From NCBI GenBank assembly GCA_902794115.1, contig CADBGD010000004.1, positions 1-37,498 on the forward strand: 37,498 bases of DNA, read 5' to 3'. Source of the DNA: Oscillospiraceae bacterium. GTDB lineage: Bacteria > Bacillota > Clostridia > Saccharofermentanales > Saccharofermentanaceae. Below the pieces are notes generated by a model. The model did not search any database and had not been told where the DNA came from. It saw only the letters and a program-made list of their open reading frames with translations. This document shows, piece after piece, positions 23,326 to 32,405 of the stretch; the first letter of the stretch is position 1, and each line of letters opens with the position of its first letter. Made by a program: the position numbers and the translations under genes.

Positions 23326-24371
23326 TGCCGGAAGTCAGTGTAATCATTCCTGTATATAAATCGGAAAAGTGTCTGGAAAAAGCGGTCAACAGTGTCTTAT
23401 CCCAGTCTTTTTCCGACTTTGAACTTCTTTTGGTGGACGATGGATCTCCGGATGACAGTCTGGCTCTTTGTCAGAAACTTAGTCAGCAGGATCCCCGTAT
23501 AAAAGCACTCCACAAGGAGAATGGCGGGATCTGCAGCGCCAGGAATTTCGGCATCGATCACGCGACCGGAAAATATATTGCTTTTCTGGATCATGATGAT
23601 GAGTATATGCCCGGTTATCTTGAGGAGAATCTGGCACTTCTGAAAAAGTATAATGCGGATTATGTGAAATTCGGAAAGATCTACCGTTGCGTAAATGATG
23701 ATGGCACAGTGGAAGATCATCACGATGAGAAAATGCTGAAGGCACTTCCGTTTAAAGATGGTGTGGCCGTTTTCTCGGGAGATGAGATCAAGAATAACTA
23801 CACGAAGATCCGTCAGGCTGTAAAGACTATGTATATCTGGGATGGAATTTACGTGGCCTCTTTGATCCAGGATAACAATATCCGTTTTGATACCGGATTC
23901 AAATACGGACATGAAGATATTATGTTTAATATCGAGCTCATTGCCAGAGCGAAGACCATCGTATACAGCGAGAAAGAGTACTTCATTCATAACTTTACGA
24001 AGATCTCTACTTCCTCCGTTTTCAAACCTGCCCGGGTATATGATGCGATCAAGACAGCTACTGCTGAAAAAAATCTTCTTACCAAATGGGAGATTCCGGA
24101 AGAGGTGATCCTTCAGGGATATATGAATGAGTTCTACCGGGTGCTGAATATGATCCATCTGGGAAGAAAAAGCGTGAAGTATAAGGAGAAAAAAGAATAC
24201 ATCATGCATTTTCGGAATGAGACCATAGCAAAGCTTCCGGATATCAAAGGCTCTATCAAAAAGCTTTATAAGAAAGACAAGATGAGCGCGGTTCTGGCTT
24301 TTTGTCTTCACCGCAAATGGGTCTTGTGCATCTCTATGATGTTCGGTGCCTATCAGCGTTTCTTTGGATGA
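23325..24371 (+). CDS. Family 2 glycosyltransferase
   Basis: A 348-residue GT-A-fold transferase that uses a nucleotide sugar to extend a surface glycan. The N-terminus VSVIIPVYKSEKCLEKAVNSVL, the VDDGSPDDS motif, GICSARNFGIDHATGKYIAFLDHDDEY with the metal-binding acidic pair, and the catalytic-region GHEDIMFN are typical. The C-terminal 100 residues are basic and helical, suggesting membrane association. The ATG shares a base with the licD stop (TAATG). Sugar specificity cannot be read. Confidence 0.93.
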   Translation: MPEVSVIIPVYKSEKCLEKAVNSVLSQSFSDFELLLVDDGSPDDSLALCQKLSQQDPRIKALHKENGGICSARNFGIDHATGKYIAFLDHDDEYMPGYLEENLALLKKYNADYVKFGKIYRCVNDDGTVEDHHDEKMLKALPFKDGVAVFSGDEIKNNYTKIRQAVKTMYIWDGIYVASLIQDNNIRFDTGFKYGHEDIMFNIELIARAKTIVYSEKEYFIHNFTKISTSSVFKPARVYDAIKTATAEKNLLTKWEIPEEVILQGYMNEFYRVLNMIHLGRKSVKYKEKKEYIMHFRNETIAKLPDIKGSIKKLYKKDKMSAVLAFCLHRKWVLCISMMFGAYQRFFG

Positions 24372-24401
24372 TAATAGCGATTAAAACAGGATGTTGTAAA
24401 A

Positions 24402-25199
24402 ATGGAAATGGATCATACATTTGTAATCTGTGCCTATAAAGAAAGTGCTTTTCTGGAAGAGTGTATCCGTTCTTTGAAAGCACAGACGATGCAGTCGAAA
24501 ATCATTGCCGTAACCCATACTCCTTCCTCCTTTCTGGATGAGATGATGGCAAAATATGAGATCCCGCTGATCGTCAATCACGGGGAAGGCGGCATTACCC
24601 AGGACTGGAATTTCGGACTGAAACAGATCACGACCCGCTTTGCGACTGTCGCTCATCAGGACGATGTCTATGAGCCGGATTACTTAAAAACACTTCTTCC
24701 TTTGCTTCGCAAAGCCAAGAAACCGATCATCGCATTTTCGGAATATGCGGAGATCCGCTCCGGAGTGAAGACTACGGATGTGAAGATGCTGAAGATCAAA
24801 CGGTTTATGCTTTGGCCGCTTCGTTTCCGGATCTTCTGGCCCAGCCGTTTTGTAAGAAGAAGGATCCTTTCCATGGGGGATCCGATCTGCTGCCCGGCAG
24901 TGACTTTCGATCTGGAAAGAGTGGAAAGACCGATTTTTGAGAATAATTTCCGCTGCGCAGAAGACTGGGAGGCCTGGGAGAAACTTTCCCGCCTGAAAGG
25001 AAGTTTCATCTATATTGCCAAACCACTTGTCTGCCATAGAATATATGAGGAATCTACCACCAGTGAAGTCATCAAGGAGGGCGGCAGAATTGAAGAGAAC
25101 TATATCATGTTCCGAAAATTCTGGCCGGCTCCGATTGCCCGTTTCATCAACAAGTTTTACACCAAGTCTGAAGATTCCAATAATCTGGAAAAGAAATGA
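24402..25199 (+). CDS. Family 2 glycosyltransferase
   Basis: A 265-residue GT-A transferase that is more divergent than its neighbours. It has TFVICAYKESAFLEECIRSLKAQ, a NHGEGGITQDWNFGL segment, the acidic motif VAHQDDVYEPDYL in place of the usual DxD, and EDWEAWEKLS as the likely catalytic acidic region. It follows the previous transferase after 30 bases, with only a modest ribosome site (CAGGA about 10 bases away), so it may rely on coupling or read-through. Substrate unknown. Confidence 0.88.
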   Translation: MEMDHTFVICAYKESAFLEECIRSLKAQTMQSKIIAVTHTPSSFLDEMMAKYEIPLIVNHGEGGITQDWNFGLKQITTRFATVAHQDDVYEPDYLKTLLPLLRKAKKPIIAFSEYAEIRSGVKTTDVKMLKIKRFMLWPLRFRIFWPSRFVRRRILSMGDPICCPAVTFDLERVERPIFENNFRCAEDWEAWEKLSRLKGSFIYIAKPLVCHRIYEESTTSEVIKEGGRIEENYIMFRKFWPAPIARFINKFYTKSEDSNNLEKK

Positions 25200-25232
25200 G
25201 CACGTTTGTGCTCTGTGAAAGGGAGTAGAGTC

Positions 25233-26291
25233 ATGCAGACCAAAGACTTGGTTTCAATTATCATACCGGCATATAATGCCGAAAAAACACTGGGGGAGAC
25301 TCTTGATTCATTAATTGGCCAGACATTCCAGAACTTTCAGATCGTTGTCATCGATGATGGTTCGAAAGATGGAACATTGGCGCTGATCAAAAGTTATGTG
25401 GAAAAATACCCGGAGAAGATCAAGTGGTATACACAGGAGAACCGTGGATTATCGGCAACGAGGAACCGTGCCCTGGATGAGGCGGAACTTGGAGAGTATG
25501 TGGGTTTTATGGATGCGGATGATCAGGCAAAACCGGACTATCTTCAGAAACTGTATGATGCGATCCGGTCTTCTGATGCCGACATTGCTGTTACCGGCTA
25601 TGAAAAGTATGATGTGCTCACCGGAGAAGTATTTTACCGTCACGATCCCAAGACATGGACAGTGCAGTTTGATAACGGAAAAGACTATGTTTTTCAATAT
25701 TCAGTGTGGGCAAAGCTTTACCGGACGGATTTCCTGAATTCGAATCATATCCGCTTTGGCGTGGGAGAAGTGCTGGAGGATGGCCCGTTTAGCATCGAGA
25801 CAAATCTTCTGGCGAAAAAGGTCGCTGTCGTGGATGATTACTTATATCGCTATCGCGCCAACCGGATCTCGTCGAGTGGAAAGAGTAAAAGTAACGAAAC
25901 CAGTTCTTCCGTAATGGGCATGGTAAGAAAAAAGAATTCCAAAGCCAGACTTCCCTATAACGGAATCCTTTCGGTGATCCGCGATGTAAGAAAAGCGGAC
26001 ATCACGCAGCAGGACGATCAGGTAATGGAATATTGTGTGATAAAAGCACTGGCCGGCTATTGCACGAATATGGGGAAATATATGGACAAAACCACCAGAA
26101 AAGAACTGTGTGGGTATTGTGACCGTACGATCCGGGAGTATTTCCCGAAGGTGCGGAAGAATCCGTATATCCGGATCGGAAAACTGAAAAATCTTCCGAA
26201 GTCGCATAGGATCGCGGTAAGATTGTTTGTCAATGCCTATTCGATGAAGATGCTCTACCCGTTTTCCCTTCTGGTCAGTAAGGTCCTGTAA
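25233..26291 (+). CDS. Family 2 glycosyltransferase
   Basis: A 352-residue GT-A transferase with VSIIIPAYNAEKTLGETLDSLIGQ, VIDDGSKDG, SATRNRALDEAELGEYVGFMDADDQ and the EVLEDGPFS catalytic-region motif. The ATG at 25233 is chosen because GGGAG lies 7 bases upstream; an open frame starting 9 codons earlier has no such site. It is the last gene read from the main operon, since the next glycosyltransferase has its own promoter. Confidence 0.93.
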   Translation: MQTKDLVSIIIPAYNAEKTLGETLDSLIGQTFQNFQIVVIDDGSKDGTLALIKSYVEKYPEKIKWYTQENRGLSATRNRALDEAELGEYVGFMDADDQAKPDYLQKLYDAIRSSDADIAVTGYEKYDVLTGEVFYRHDPKTWTVQFDNGKDYVFQYSVWAKLYRTDFLNSNHIRFGVGEVLEDGPFSIETNLLAKKVAVVDDYLYRYRANRISSSGKSKSNETSSSVMGMVRKKNSKARLPYNGILSVIRDVRKADITQQDDQVMEYCVIKALAGYCTNMGKYMDKTTRKELCGYCDRTIREYFPKVRKNPYIRIGKLKNLPKSHRIAVRLFVNAYSMKMLYPFSLLVSKVL

Positions 26292-26331
26292 AATGTTTAT
26301 GGTAAGAGTGTGTGGATAGGAATTAGCGGAT

Positions 26332-26360
26332 TTGAATAGATAGGCTTTTTTATGTACAAT
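26332..26360 (+). promoter_or_regulatory. Promoter of the 26391 glycosyltransferase
   Basis: TTGAAT (-35, 26332-26337) and TACAAT (-10, 26355-26360) are separated by 17 bases, 30 bases before the start codon. Confidence 0.75.
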
Positions 26361-26390
26361 ATGGCAAACAGCGTGGAGGGGTAAAAGACA

Positions 26391-27308
26391 ATGAGTACAA
26401 CGGACAAGGTAGCTGTTATCTTGTGCACATATAACGGAGCGGGATATATTGACGAGCAGATCAACAGTATTCTCGATCAGACCTATTCGAACGTACATAT
26501 TTATATTCAGGATGACCGTTCTAAAGACGATACCTGGGAAGTACTGCAGAAGTATGCAGATAATGATCGGGTGACGCTGTATCGAAGTGAAACCAATCTC
26601 GGATATCCGTTTGCATTCTATGATCTTCTGTCGAAGGTCAATGATGCGGACTACTATTCATTCAGCGATCAGGATGATGTATGGCAGAAAGATAAGATCG
26701 AGCGTGCCATGGACCTCCTTTCCGGCTCGGACAAGTCAAAGCCGGCGATTGCTTTTGCCAACTATGATGTTTGTGATGAAAACCTCAATAAGATCCGTAC
26801 CTCCACAGGTCCGAACCGGAAACCGGATTTCCTGTATTCCCTTTATGCCTGCCTGGGACTTGGGTTTACTTGTGTCATTAATCATACGGCAAAGGATCTG
26901 ATCCTGAACAGACGTTCAACGAGAAATATTACCAAGGACGTGTGGATGGGAATGTGCTGTACCGCATTCGGTGAAGCTTTCTTCGATCCGAAACCGTGTG
27001 CACTGCACAGACGCAACCCGGGTGCATTTTCTTCACAGGACAAGAACTTCTTCCAGATTCAGAAAGACCGTATCCGTAAGTTTGTAAAGAACGATGGATT
27101 GAAAAGAGTCTATGACGTAATGAAAGAATTTTACGAGGTTTTTGGTCCGGAACTTCCGGAGGAGAGAAGAAAAGAACTGGAGTTTTTCCTCTATCGTGGA
27201 TGGAATCCGATCCGCAGACTGAAGAAAGTGTTTTTCAGAAAGCGCCTCCGCTACGACAGAAAAGATGAGTGGATGCTCCGCATGATCTTCCTTATCGGAA
27301 AACTGTAA
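26391..27308 (+). CDS. Family 2 glycosyltransferase (rhamnosyltransferase-like)
   Basis: A 305-residue GT-A transferase. It begins VAVILCTYNGAGYIDEQINSILDQT and has the IQDDRSKDDTW and SFSDQDDVWQKDKI motifs, which are characteristic of the rhamnosyltransferase-like WsaF/RgpB-type family. VWMGMCCTAFGEAFFDP and the HRRNPGAFS segment complete the catalytic domain; the C-terminus is basic. It has its own promoter (26332-26360), a GGAGGGG ribosome site, and a terminator at 27337-27365, so it is probably a single-gene unit. Confidence 0.92.
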   Translation: MSTTDKVAVILCTYNGAGYIDEQINSILDQTYSNVHIYIQDDRSKDDTWEVLQKYADNDRVTLYRSETNLGYPFAFYDLLSKVNDADYYSFSDQDDVWQKDKIERAMDLLSGSDKSKPAIAFANYDVCDENLNKIRTSTGPNRKPDFLYSLYACLGLGFTCVINHTAKDLILNRRSTRNITKDVWMGMCCTAFGEAFFDPKPCALHRRNPGAFSSQDKNFFQIQKDRIRKFVKNDGLKRVYDVMKEFYEVFGPELPEERRKELEFFLYRGWNPIRRLKKVFFRKRLRYDRKDEWMLRMIFLIGKL

Positions 27309-27336
27309 GCGGATATAAGGTGAAAAAAGATGCCAG

Positions 27337-27366
27337 AGCTGATCTTCCGATCAGCTTTGTTTTTTC
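27337..27366 (+). terminator. Terminator after the 26391 glycosyltransferase
   Basis: AGCTGATC-TTCC-GATCAGCT forms an 8-bp stem with a UUCC-type loop, followed by TTGTTTTTT. The 3' arm and T tract overlap the last codons of the convergent glycosyltransferase (ending at 27351). Confidence 0.88.
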
Positions 27367-28265
27367 CCGGATCGAATCTCTTCACGAACCTGGTTGAGTT
27401 CTTTCTGTGCCTTGATCCGATCCTTCTTGATCATTTTATTGGCGGCGAAATATCCTCTGATCATAGCAGACAGATTCTTGATCTTATGCTTTTCAAAGAA
27501 GATGACACCGATCACGTAAGCAGACATTTCCCGCTTAACGAAGTAGGCACCGGCAATCTTCGGATATCTTTTCTTGAATACACGTATATTCCGTACGTAG
27601 TAGAATTTCCGGAACGGGGAATGATTCTTAACAACGAAAGAGAAGCGGTTAAAAAGCTTCACCTGTTTTCCGTCACCGATCTTGTGCTTGAAATGCACAT
27701 CATAATCGACTATGACAGCATATCCTTTGGTGATGAGTCTGGCGCAGTATTCATAATCCACGTAGTCAATAAAGAACTCATCATCAAATCCGCCGACTTC
27801 TTTCCAGATCGCCACGTTGGTCAGAGAAGCAGAGGTGATGGCACCCATTACAAATTTCCAGCCGGTGTAACTATTCACATTCCGATAATAGTTTTCGTCA
27901 ATAAAGGACGGAGCAATGATGCCGACCCGTTCTTTACTGCAGTGACGGGATAACTGAATTACCAGATCCGGAGGACAGACAGAATCCTGATCCAGCGTGA
28001 CTACCCAGTCATAGCCTTTGTCTGCGGCATACTGCATAGCTTGATTGAGGGCAGTAGCAACACCGCTGTTTCCCGGATTGGTAATGTGGTGAAGTTTGTC
28101 CGGGGCATTGATTTTCGAAACAAGAGAGAGAGTCTCTTCTTCAAATTCCTTGCCGTTTATGATCAGAACAACATCCGAAACCTGCTCCAGAATGGCGGTG
28201 ATATTCTTTTCCAGCCGATCCAGATCCGGTTTGAAAACAGTGATGGAGGCAATGATTCCGGACAT
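27351..28265 (-). CDS. Family 2 glycosyltransferase (rhamnosyltransferase-like)
   Basis: A 304-residue GT-A transferase with IIASITVFKPDLDRLEKNI, NPGNSGVATALNQAM, WVVTLDQDSVCPPDLV (acidic motif DQD) and GGFDDEFFIDYVDYEYCARL, the pattern of bacterial rhamnosyltransferases (RfbF type). The basic helical C-terminus (KKDRIKAQKELNQVREEIRSGKK) may hold it at the membrane. It follows the flippase gene on the same strand, and its ATG is about 12 bases from a GGAGG site. The two genes form a small operon with the promoter at 29875-29903. Confidence 0.93.
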   Translation of the reverse strand: MSGIIASITVFKPDLDRLEKNITAILEQVSDVVLIINGKEFEEETLSLVSKINAPDKLHHITNPGNSGVATALNQAMQYAADKGYDWVVTLDQDSVCPPDLVIQLSRHCSKERVGIIAPSFIDENYYRNVNSYTGWKFVMGAITSASLTNVAIWKEVGGFDDEFFIDYVDYEYCARLITKGYAVIVDYDVHFKHKIGDGKQVKLFNRFSFVVKNHSPFRKFYYVRNIRVFKKRYPKIAGAYFVKREMSAYVIGVIFFEKHKIKNLSAMIRGYFAANKMIKKDRIKAQKELNQVREEIRSGKKQS

Positions 28266-28271
28266 ACTATG

Positions 28272-29819
28272 TTACTTCCTCCTGCGTAGTTTCTTGCTTA
28301 CTAAACGGATTCCTTCCATAAGCTCATTATCTCTCATAAGAAGGAGAAGTACCAGATAGATCACACCGCCTGCAGCAATCTGGATGACGAAGATAACATG
28401 ACCGCCATGCCACATGCGATCCATCTGTTCGATTGCGGCGAACATAGCCAAAGACGCAATGAGCTTCTTGATAAAACTTGCCAGGATCTTGGAAGTGTAG
28501 ATATATTCACGGGTCGTTTTCCACTGGATGACCAGTACCATCGCTTCGGCGATGACGGTCGCGATGGCGGCACCATCTGCATTAAATCGGGGGATCAGAA
28601 TAGAATTCAGGATGATATTGGAGATAGCGCCGAGACCGAAGGCCAGCGTCATTTCTTTTGTCTTGTTGAAAGAGATCATTAACTGTGAACCCAGAACTTC
28701 ACCCATACCGATCGTCAGAATGGTAGGAGTCAGGAGCATCACGACGCTGACCGATTCAGTATATTCGGAACCTAAATACCATACTGTCAGATGGTTGGCG
28801 ATGGAAATGAGGCCGAAAGCCATCGGGATCAGGAAAAGAAATATGTACCGGATCTCCTTCATGACCAGCTGCTTAATATTCTCGATCCGTCCTTTAACGA
28901 ATTCATTGGAGATTCGCGGAAGCATAACGGCGGTGGTGGCAGCTGTAAGCTGAAGCGGTACTTTTACAATGGTCTCCGCTTTGTCGTAGATCGATACATA
29001 GGAAATGTTGGAGGCCAGAAGACCGATCATGGTACGGTCGAATTGTACATAAAGAGAACTGGCAGCCTGAGGTAAAAACAGAAGAAGAACAGGCTTGATA
29101 TGACGCTTGATATTCAACTGTTTTTTCTGTACTTTTCCGATATAGCGGCCTACATACGGATACATGCACAAAGAGCTGACGAAGGTGCAGGAGGCGGTGA
29201 TCAGTACATACTTGTAAAGATCTCCACGGCTTCGGATCAGAATGAAGACCAGCGCCGTCTGAAGGAGCTTGATGATCACATTTCGGATGACCGGTGATTT
29301 CATCTCTTCAAGACCGATAAACAGCCATGTCACATCGAGAAAGTAGCCGACTAAAGACAGGGAATGGATCAGAAAAAAGATCTTATACTGCGAAAAGAAA
29401 GAGAAACCGACGAAACCTGCCAGAACTATGCCGCAGAGAAATAAACGGATATATTGAAGTTCATAGTACAGATTGGTGAGTTTCTGCTTATTGTCCCGTA
29501 CATAGGCAACTTCACGGTTGGCGTAAAGGTTGATACCGAGGGCACCGAATAATTCCACCAGTGTGACGACGGACAAAACGTAACCGTCGATGCCCAGTTT
29601 ATCTTTTCCCAGAACACGGGCCAGGTACGGAGTAGTCAGGATCGGGATGATGATGAGAAGTAATTTGTAGGAACCATTGTAGAAATAGTTCTTCAGAAGT
29701 TTCCCGCTGAAAGAGGCGCTGCCGTTACCGGACTGATCCTTTGCCGGATCCTTCTTGTCCTTTGCGGGCGAAGTGATAGATGTGCTGTCTTTGCACATGT
29801 TTTCCGTGGCTTGATCCAA
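28272..29819 (-). CDS. Polysaccharide flippase (Wzx/MATE-like)
   Basis: A 515-residue integral membrane protein of the polysaccharide-export (RfbX/Wzx, MVF) superfamily, which flips undecaprenyl-linked glycan units across the membrane. After a hydrophilic N-terminus of about 35 residues, 12 or more helices are seen. Family features are NYFYNGSYKLLLIIIPILTTPYLARVLG near the start, GINLYANREVAYVRDN, and the repeated central NGxxxxPRI-like pattern. The start is a TTG with GGAGG 7 bases upstream; the first ATG is 7 codons in. It precedes a rhamnosyltransferase-like gene and is divergent from the DPM-like gene at 30070. Confidence 0.93.
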   Translation of the reverse strand: MDQATENMCKDSTSITSPAKDKKDPAKDQSGNGSASFSGKLLKNYFYNGSYKLLLIIIPILTTPYLARVLGKDKLGIDGYVLSVVTLVELFGALGINLYANREVAYVRDNKQKLTNLYYELQYIRLFLCGIVLAGFVGFSFFSQYKIFFLIHSLSLVGYFLDVTWLFIGLEEMKSPVIRNVIIKLLQTALVFILIRSRGDLYKYVLITASCTFVSSLCMYPYVGRYIGKVQKKQLNIKRHIKPVLLLFLPQAASSLYVQFDRTMIGLLASNISYVSIYDKAETIVKVPLQLTAATTAVMLPRISNEFVKGRIENIKQLVMKEIRYIFLFLIPMAFGLISIANHLTVWYLGSEYTESVSVVMLLTPTILTIGMGEVLGSQLMISFNKTKEMTLAFGLGAISNIILNSILIPRFNADGAAIATVIAEAMVLVIQWKTTREYIYTSKILASFIKKLIASLAMFAAIEQMDRMWHGGHVIFVIQIAAGGVIYLVLLLLMRDNELMEGIRLVSKKLRRRK

Positions 29820-29874
29820 TGTCTTTCCTCCGAACGAATCTTCCGAAATACTCTGATTTCTTCACAATAGTAAC

Positions 29875-29903
29875 ACTATACAGCATCGAGTAGTCTCTGA
29901 CAA
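29875..29903 (-). promoter_or_regulatory. Promoter of the flippase operon
   Basis: On the minus strand TTGTCA (-35, 29903-29898) and TATAGT (-10, 29880-29875) have a 17-base spacer, 55 bases before the flippase start. Confidence 0.8.
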
Positions 29904-29987
29904 TCATTTCTATTTTATACATTATTCCTAATATCTCTATAACAAATACGTTCTGCATTTAGTCATACAGCCCTGCATAGTGGAGAA

Positions 29988-30016
29988 TTGGAATAGCCGC
30001 ATTTGTATGATACAAT
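29988..30016 (+). promoter_or_regulatory. Promoter of the DPM-like glycosyltransferase operon
   Basis: TTGGAA (-35, 29988-29993) and TACAAT (-10, 30011-30016) with a 17-base spacer, giving a leader of about 47 bases. It is divergent from the flippase promoter; the 85 bases between the two hold no recognised operator. Confidence 0.78.
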
Positions 30017-30069
30017 GTTCTGTAATTGATTAAGCCAACGGAAGATTTACCCGTAAAAAAAGGAACACT

Positions 30070-30759
30070 ATGAAGAATCTTGTAATTATTCCAGCGTTCA
30101 ACGAAGAAGACAGTATCGTCGATACTGTTAAAGATGTCGTAGATCATGCGAAGGGCTTCGATTATATCGTTATTAACGACTGCTCTACTGACAATACGCG
30201 AAAAGTACTGCGAAAGAATAACATCAACTATGTCGACCTGCCGGTCAACTTAGGTATTGGCGGCGCCGTGCAGACGGGATACCGCTACGCGTATTACCAC
30301 GGTTATGATACCGTTGTACAGTTTGATGGTGACGGTCAGCATGACGCGAAATATCTCAATGCGATGTTAGATGAACTGAATAAGCATGAAGTGAACATGG
30401 TGATCGGTTCCCGTTTTATCGAAAAGAAAGGCTTTCAGTCTAATTCGGTAAGACGCGCGGGCATTACCTATTTTACCCGGCTGATCAAGATCCTGACCCG
30501 GACGCGGATCACAGACCCCACATCCGGTCTTCGTATGGTAGACGATAAGCTCATTAAGTATTTTGCTTTCCATTATCCCAGTGATTATCCGGAACCGGAA
30601 AGTGCTGTTTCCATTTTGACAAAGGGATGGAAGATCGCTGAGATCCCGGTGGAAATGCGTGCCAGACAGGGCGGAAAGTCTTCCATTAACTTCAAGAAAA
30701 GTATCTATTACATGATTAAAGTCTCCATTGCAATTTTCATTGCACGGGTGAGAGGATGA
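30070..30759 (+). CDS. Family 2 glycosyltransferase (polyprenyl-phosphate type)
   Basis: A 229-residue transferase of the DPM1/polyprenol-phosphate-mannose synthase-like group, expected to charge a polyprenyl phosphate with a sugar on the cytoplasmic side. Motifs: IPAFNEEDSIVDTVKDVVDHA, INDCSTDNTR, NLGIGGAVQTGYRYA, VVQFDGDGQHDAKYL (metal-binding DGD), TRITDPTSGLRMV and PVEMRARQGGKSS. There is only a weak C-terminal hydrophobic stretch (about 213-226). It is followed by a DUF2304 membrane protein, a pair seen together in many bacteria, which supports membrane attachment. Confidence 0.94.
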   Translation: MKNLVIIPAFNEEDSIVDTVKDVVDHAKGFDYIVINDCSTDNTRKVLRKNNINYVDLPVNLGIGGAVQTGYRYAYYHGYDTVVQFDGDGQHDAKYLNAMLDELNKHEVNMVIGSRFIEKKGFQSNSVRRAGITYFTRLIKILTRTRITDPTSGLRMVDDKLIKYFAFHYPSDYPEPESAVSILTKGWKIAEIPVEMRARQGGKSSINFKKSIYYMIKVSIAIFIARVRG

Positions 30760-30771
30760 TGAGGTAACGAC

Positions 30772-31173
30772 ATGACAGCGAGATTATCGATCATAATTGT
30801 TGTGGGCATGCTGCTCTCGATTATCTACTTCTTCGGGCTGGTTTCCAAGAACAGATTAGGTTATAAGTATGCATTCTACTGGGCGATCCTGGCATTGTGT
30901 GTATCCACGCTGGCGCTTTTCCCGCAGCTTCTGAATCTGATGGCGGATGCCATGGGTATCGCAAATCCGGTAAACGGACTCTTTTACCTGGGAATCTTTT
31001 TCCTGTTGTTTGTGGTATTCTCTCTTTCCATTTCCATCAGCAGACTGACTGATAAAGTCAGAAGACTTACGCAGGACTTGGGTATTCTCCGTAAGGAAGT
31101 AAACGATCAGATCGAAGAGATGGAGAAGAAAAACGAAGAGAGAAAAGAAGAAAAAGAAGAGAAAAAAGATTGA
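30772..31173 (+). CDS. DUF2304 family membrane protein
   Basis: A 133-residue protein with three predicted helices (about 5-24, 32-52, 66-90) and a C-terminal coiled-coil-like segment ending in Glu/Lys-rich repeats. The KNRLGYKYAFYWAI pattern and length match DUF2304, proteins that commonly follow polyprenyl-phosphate glycosyltransferases, as here. It is probably a membrane partner of the preceding enzyme. GAGG is 7 bases before the ATG, and a strong terminator (31216-31250) follows. Confidence 0.9.
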   Translation: MTARLSIIIVVGMLLSIIYFFGLVSKNRLGYKYAFYWAILALCVSTLALFPQLLNLMADAMGIANPVNGLFYLGIFFLLFVVFSLSISISRLTDKVRRLTQDLGILRKEVNDQIEEMEKKNEERKEEKEEKKD

Positions 31174-31207
31174 TCCTTTCAGGGCGAAAGTCCGGACAAA
31201 ACTTCGA

Positions 31208-32329
31208 CTATTCGTCAGCCTTGCCGCTACTGCGGTGAGGCTGCTTTTTTATCAGACGAAGTACAGAATCCTTGCCGAGAACATAAAGCGTTACGAGAAG
31301 AATACTCAGTACGATAAGGATCTCACCCAGATTATACGCATTCGTGAATCCAACACGGGTTTCGGCAGGTTTATTCATGATGAGGGAATAAACATAGTCG
31401 ATGATCTTAAAAGACAGAAGGTGAAGCGCCATATAGTGGAAGCTGTTTTTCCCGATATAACAAAAAGCTTTGCGGGTGATCTTGTGGGAACAGATACATG
31501 TGGCCAGACTGTAACAGAAACAGATACCCAGCAACGTGATCGGATAGAAACGTACTGCGTGATTTCCCAGTACATTCACGGAAAGATCGAAAAGTGTTGT
31601 CTTGGTCAGATAGTAGAGAAGAAGTGCGGAAAGGATATATACCACACGGTGGATATGTACGTTTATGGATCTGCCGTAGTTTTTGATCAGCCAGCCGATG
31701 TACATCGTAGGGACTGCCAAAAAAGAAATCTGAAGATGCAGCGGAAGACTCTCCGACTTTAATGAAAGACACAGATATTCACCTAAGAAACCGCACCCTG
31801 CTGCGCAAAGGATCTCCATGACACGACAGAGAATATTGGAGCGGAATCTCCGCTTGAACGCAGAGGATAACTTGAATAAAAGCCCCAGATAAAGAAGAGA
31901 AAAAACCAGTACAGGTAGAAACCAGAATGGGTAAAGCAGGAGCTCATCCGAGTTGAAGAGGAGGCCGGAAAGGATATGGTATAGGATTTCATTTCGGCTA
32001 TAAAGAGGATCTGAAATCAGGTAGAGCCGGGACAGAAGATTGTGAATACAGACGAAAAATGCATTGTAGCAAAAGTACAAGCCGACGATTTTCGTAAGTC
32101 TGCTGCCCATCAGAAGGGAAAGGTTGTTTTCGTATTTCTTTTCGTTAAAACAGTAACCGGAAACGAAGAAGAAGGCCATGATGTGATAAAGCTGAACAAA
32201 TCTTCCGATCCGGAGGTGAGTATAAGGAAGAACCGCACAGCTGTGACCGCAGATCACACTGATGATCGCAATGGCTTTGATGGCATCCATGACATCATTG
32301 CGAGAGTTTTTCTTTAGCTCTGTGCCCAT
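31208..32329 (-). CDS. Acyltransferase family 3 membrane protein
   Basis: A 373-residue polytopic protein of the acyltransferase 3 (OatA/NodX) family, which O-acetylates sugars or peptidoglycan from acetyl-CoA. About ten helices are predicted. The N-terminal NDVMDAIKAIAIISVICGHSCA carries the conserved His, and the FQLYHIMAFFFVSGYCFNEK segment is family-typical. There is no SGNH extracellular domain, so it is the membrane-only type. AGAGG lies 7 bases before the ATG. The terminator of the upstream gene (32346-32378) is only 20 bases before it, and no separate promoter is evident. Its place at the end of the surface region suggests glycan O-acylation. Confidence 0.9.
   Translation of the reverse strand: MGTELKKNSRNDVMDAIKAIAIISVICGHSCAVLPYTHLRIGRFVQLYHIMAFFFVSGYCFNEKKYENNLSLLMGSRLTKIVGLYFCYNAFFVCIHNLLSRLYLISDPLYSRNEILYHILSGLLFNSDELLLYPFWFLPVLVFSLLYLGLLFKLSSAFKRRFRSNILCRVMEILCAAGCGFLGEYLCLSLKSESLPLHLQISFLAVPTMYIGWLIKNYGRSINVHIHRVVYILSALLLYYLTKTTLFDLSVNVLGNHAVRFYPITLLGICFCYSLATCICSHKITRKAFCYIGKNSFHYMALHLLSFKIIDYVYSLIMNKPAETRVGFTNAYNLGEILIVLSILLVTLYVLGKDSVLRLIKKQPHRSSGKADE
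31216..31250 (+). terminator. Terminator of the 30070-31173 operon
   Basis: CAGCCTTGCCGC (31216-31227) pairs with GCGGTGAGGCTG (31232-31243) around a TACT loop with two G-T pairs, followed by CTTTTTT. It overlaps the 3' end of the convergent acyltransferase gene. Confidence 0.92.
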
Positions 32330-32343
32330 TCGTCTTCCTCTTT

Positions 32344-32378
32344 GTAAAAACGGCCGGGTAAATAATCACTCGGCCGTT
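32344..32378 (-). terminator. Terminator of the DUF4015 gene
   Basis: On the minus strand AACGGCCG and CGGCCGTT (32378-32371 and 32356-32349) form an 8-bp stem with a 14-base loop, followed by TTTTTAC. Confidence 0.8.
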
Positions 32379-32405
32379 ATGATCACATTATGTTTTACGT
32401 TTCCG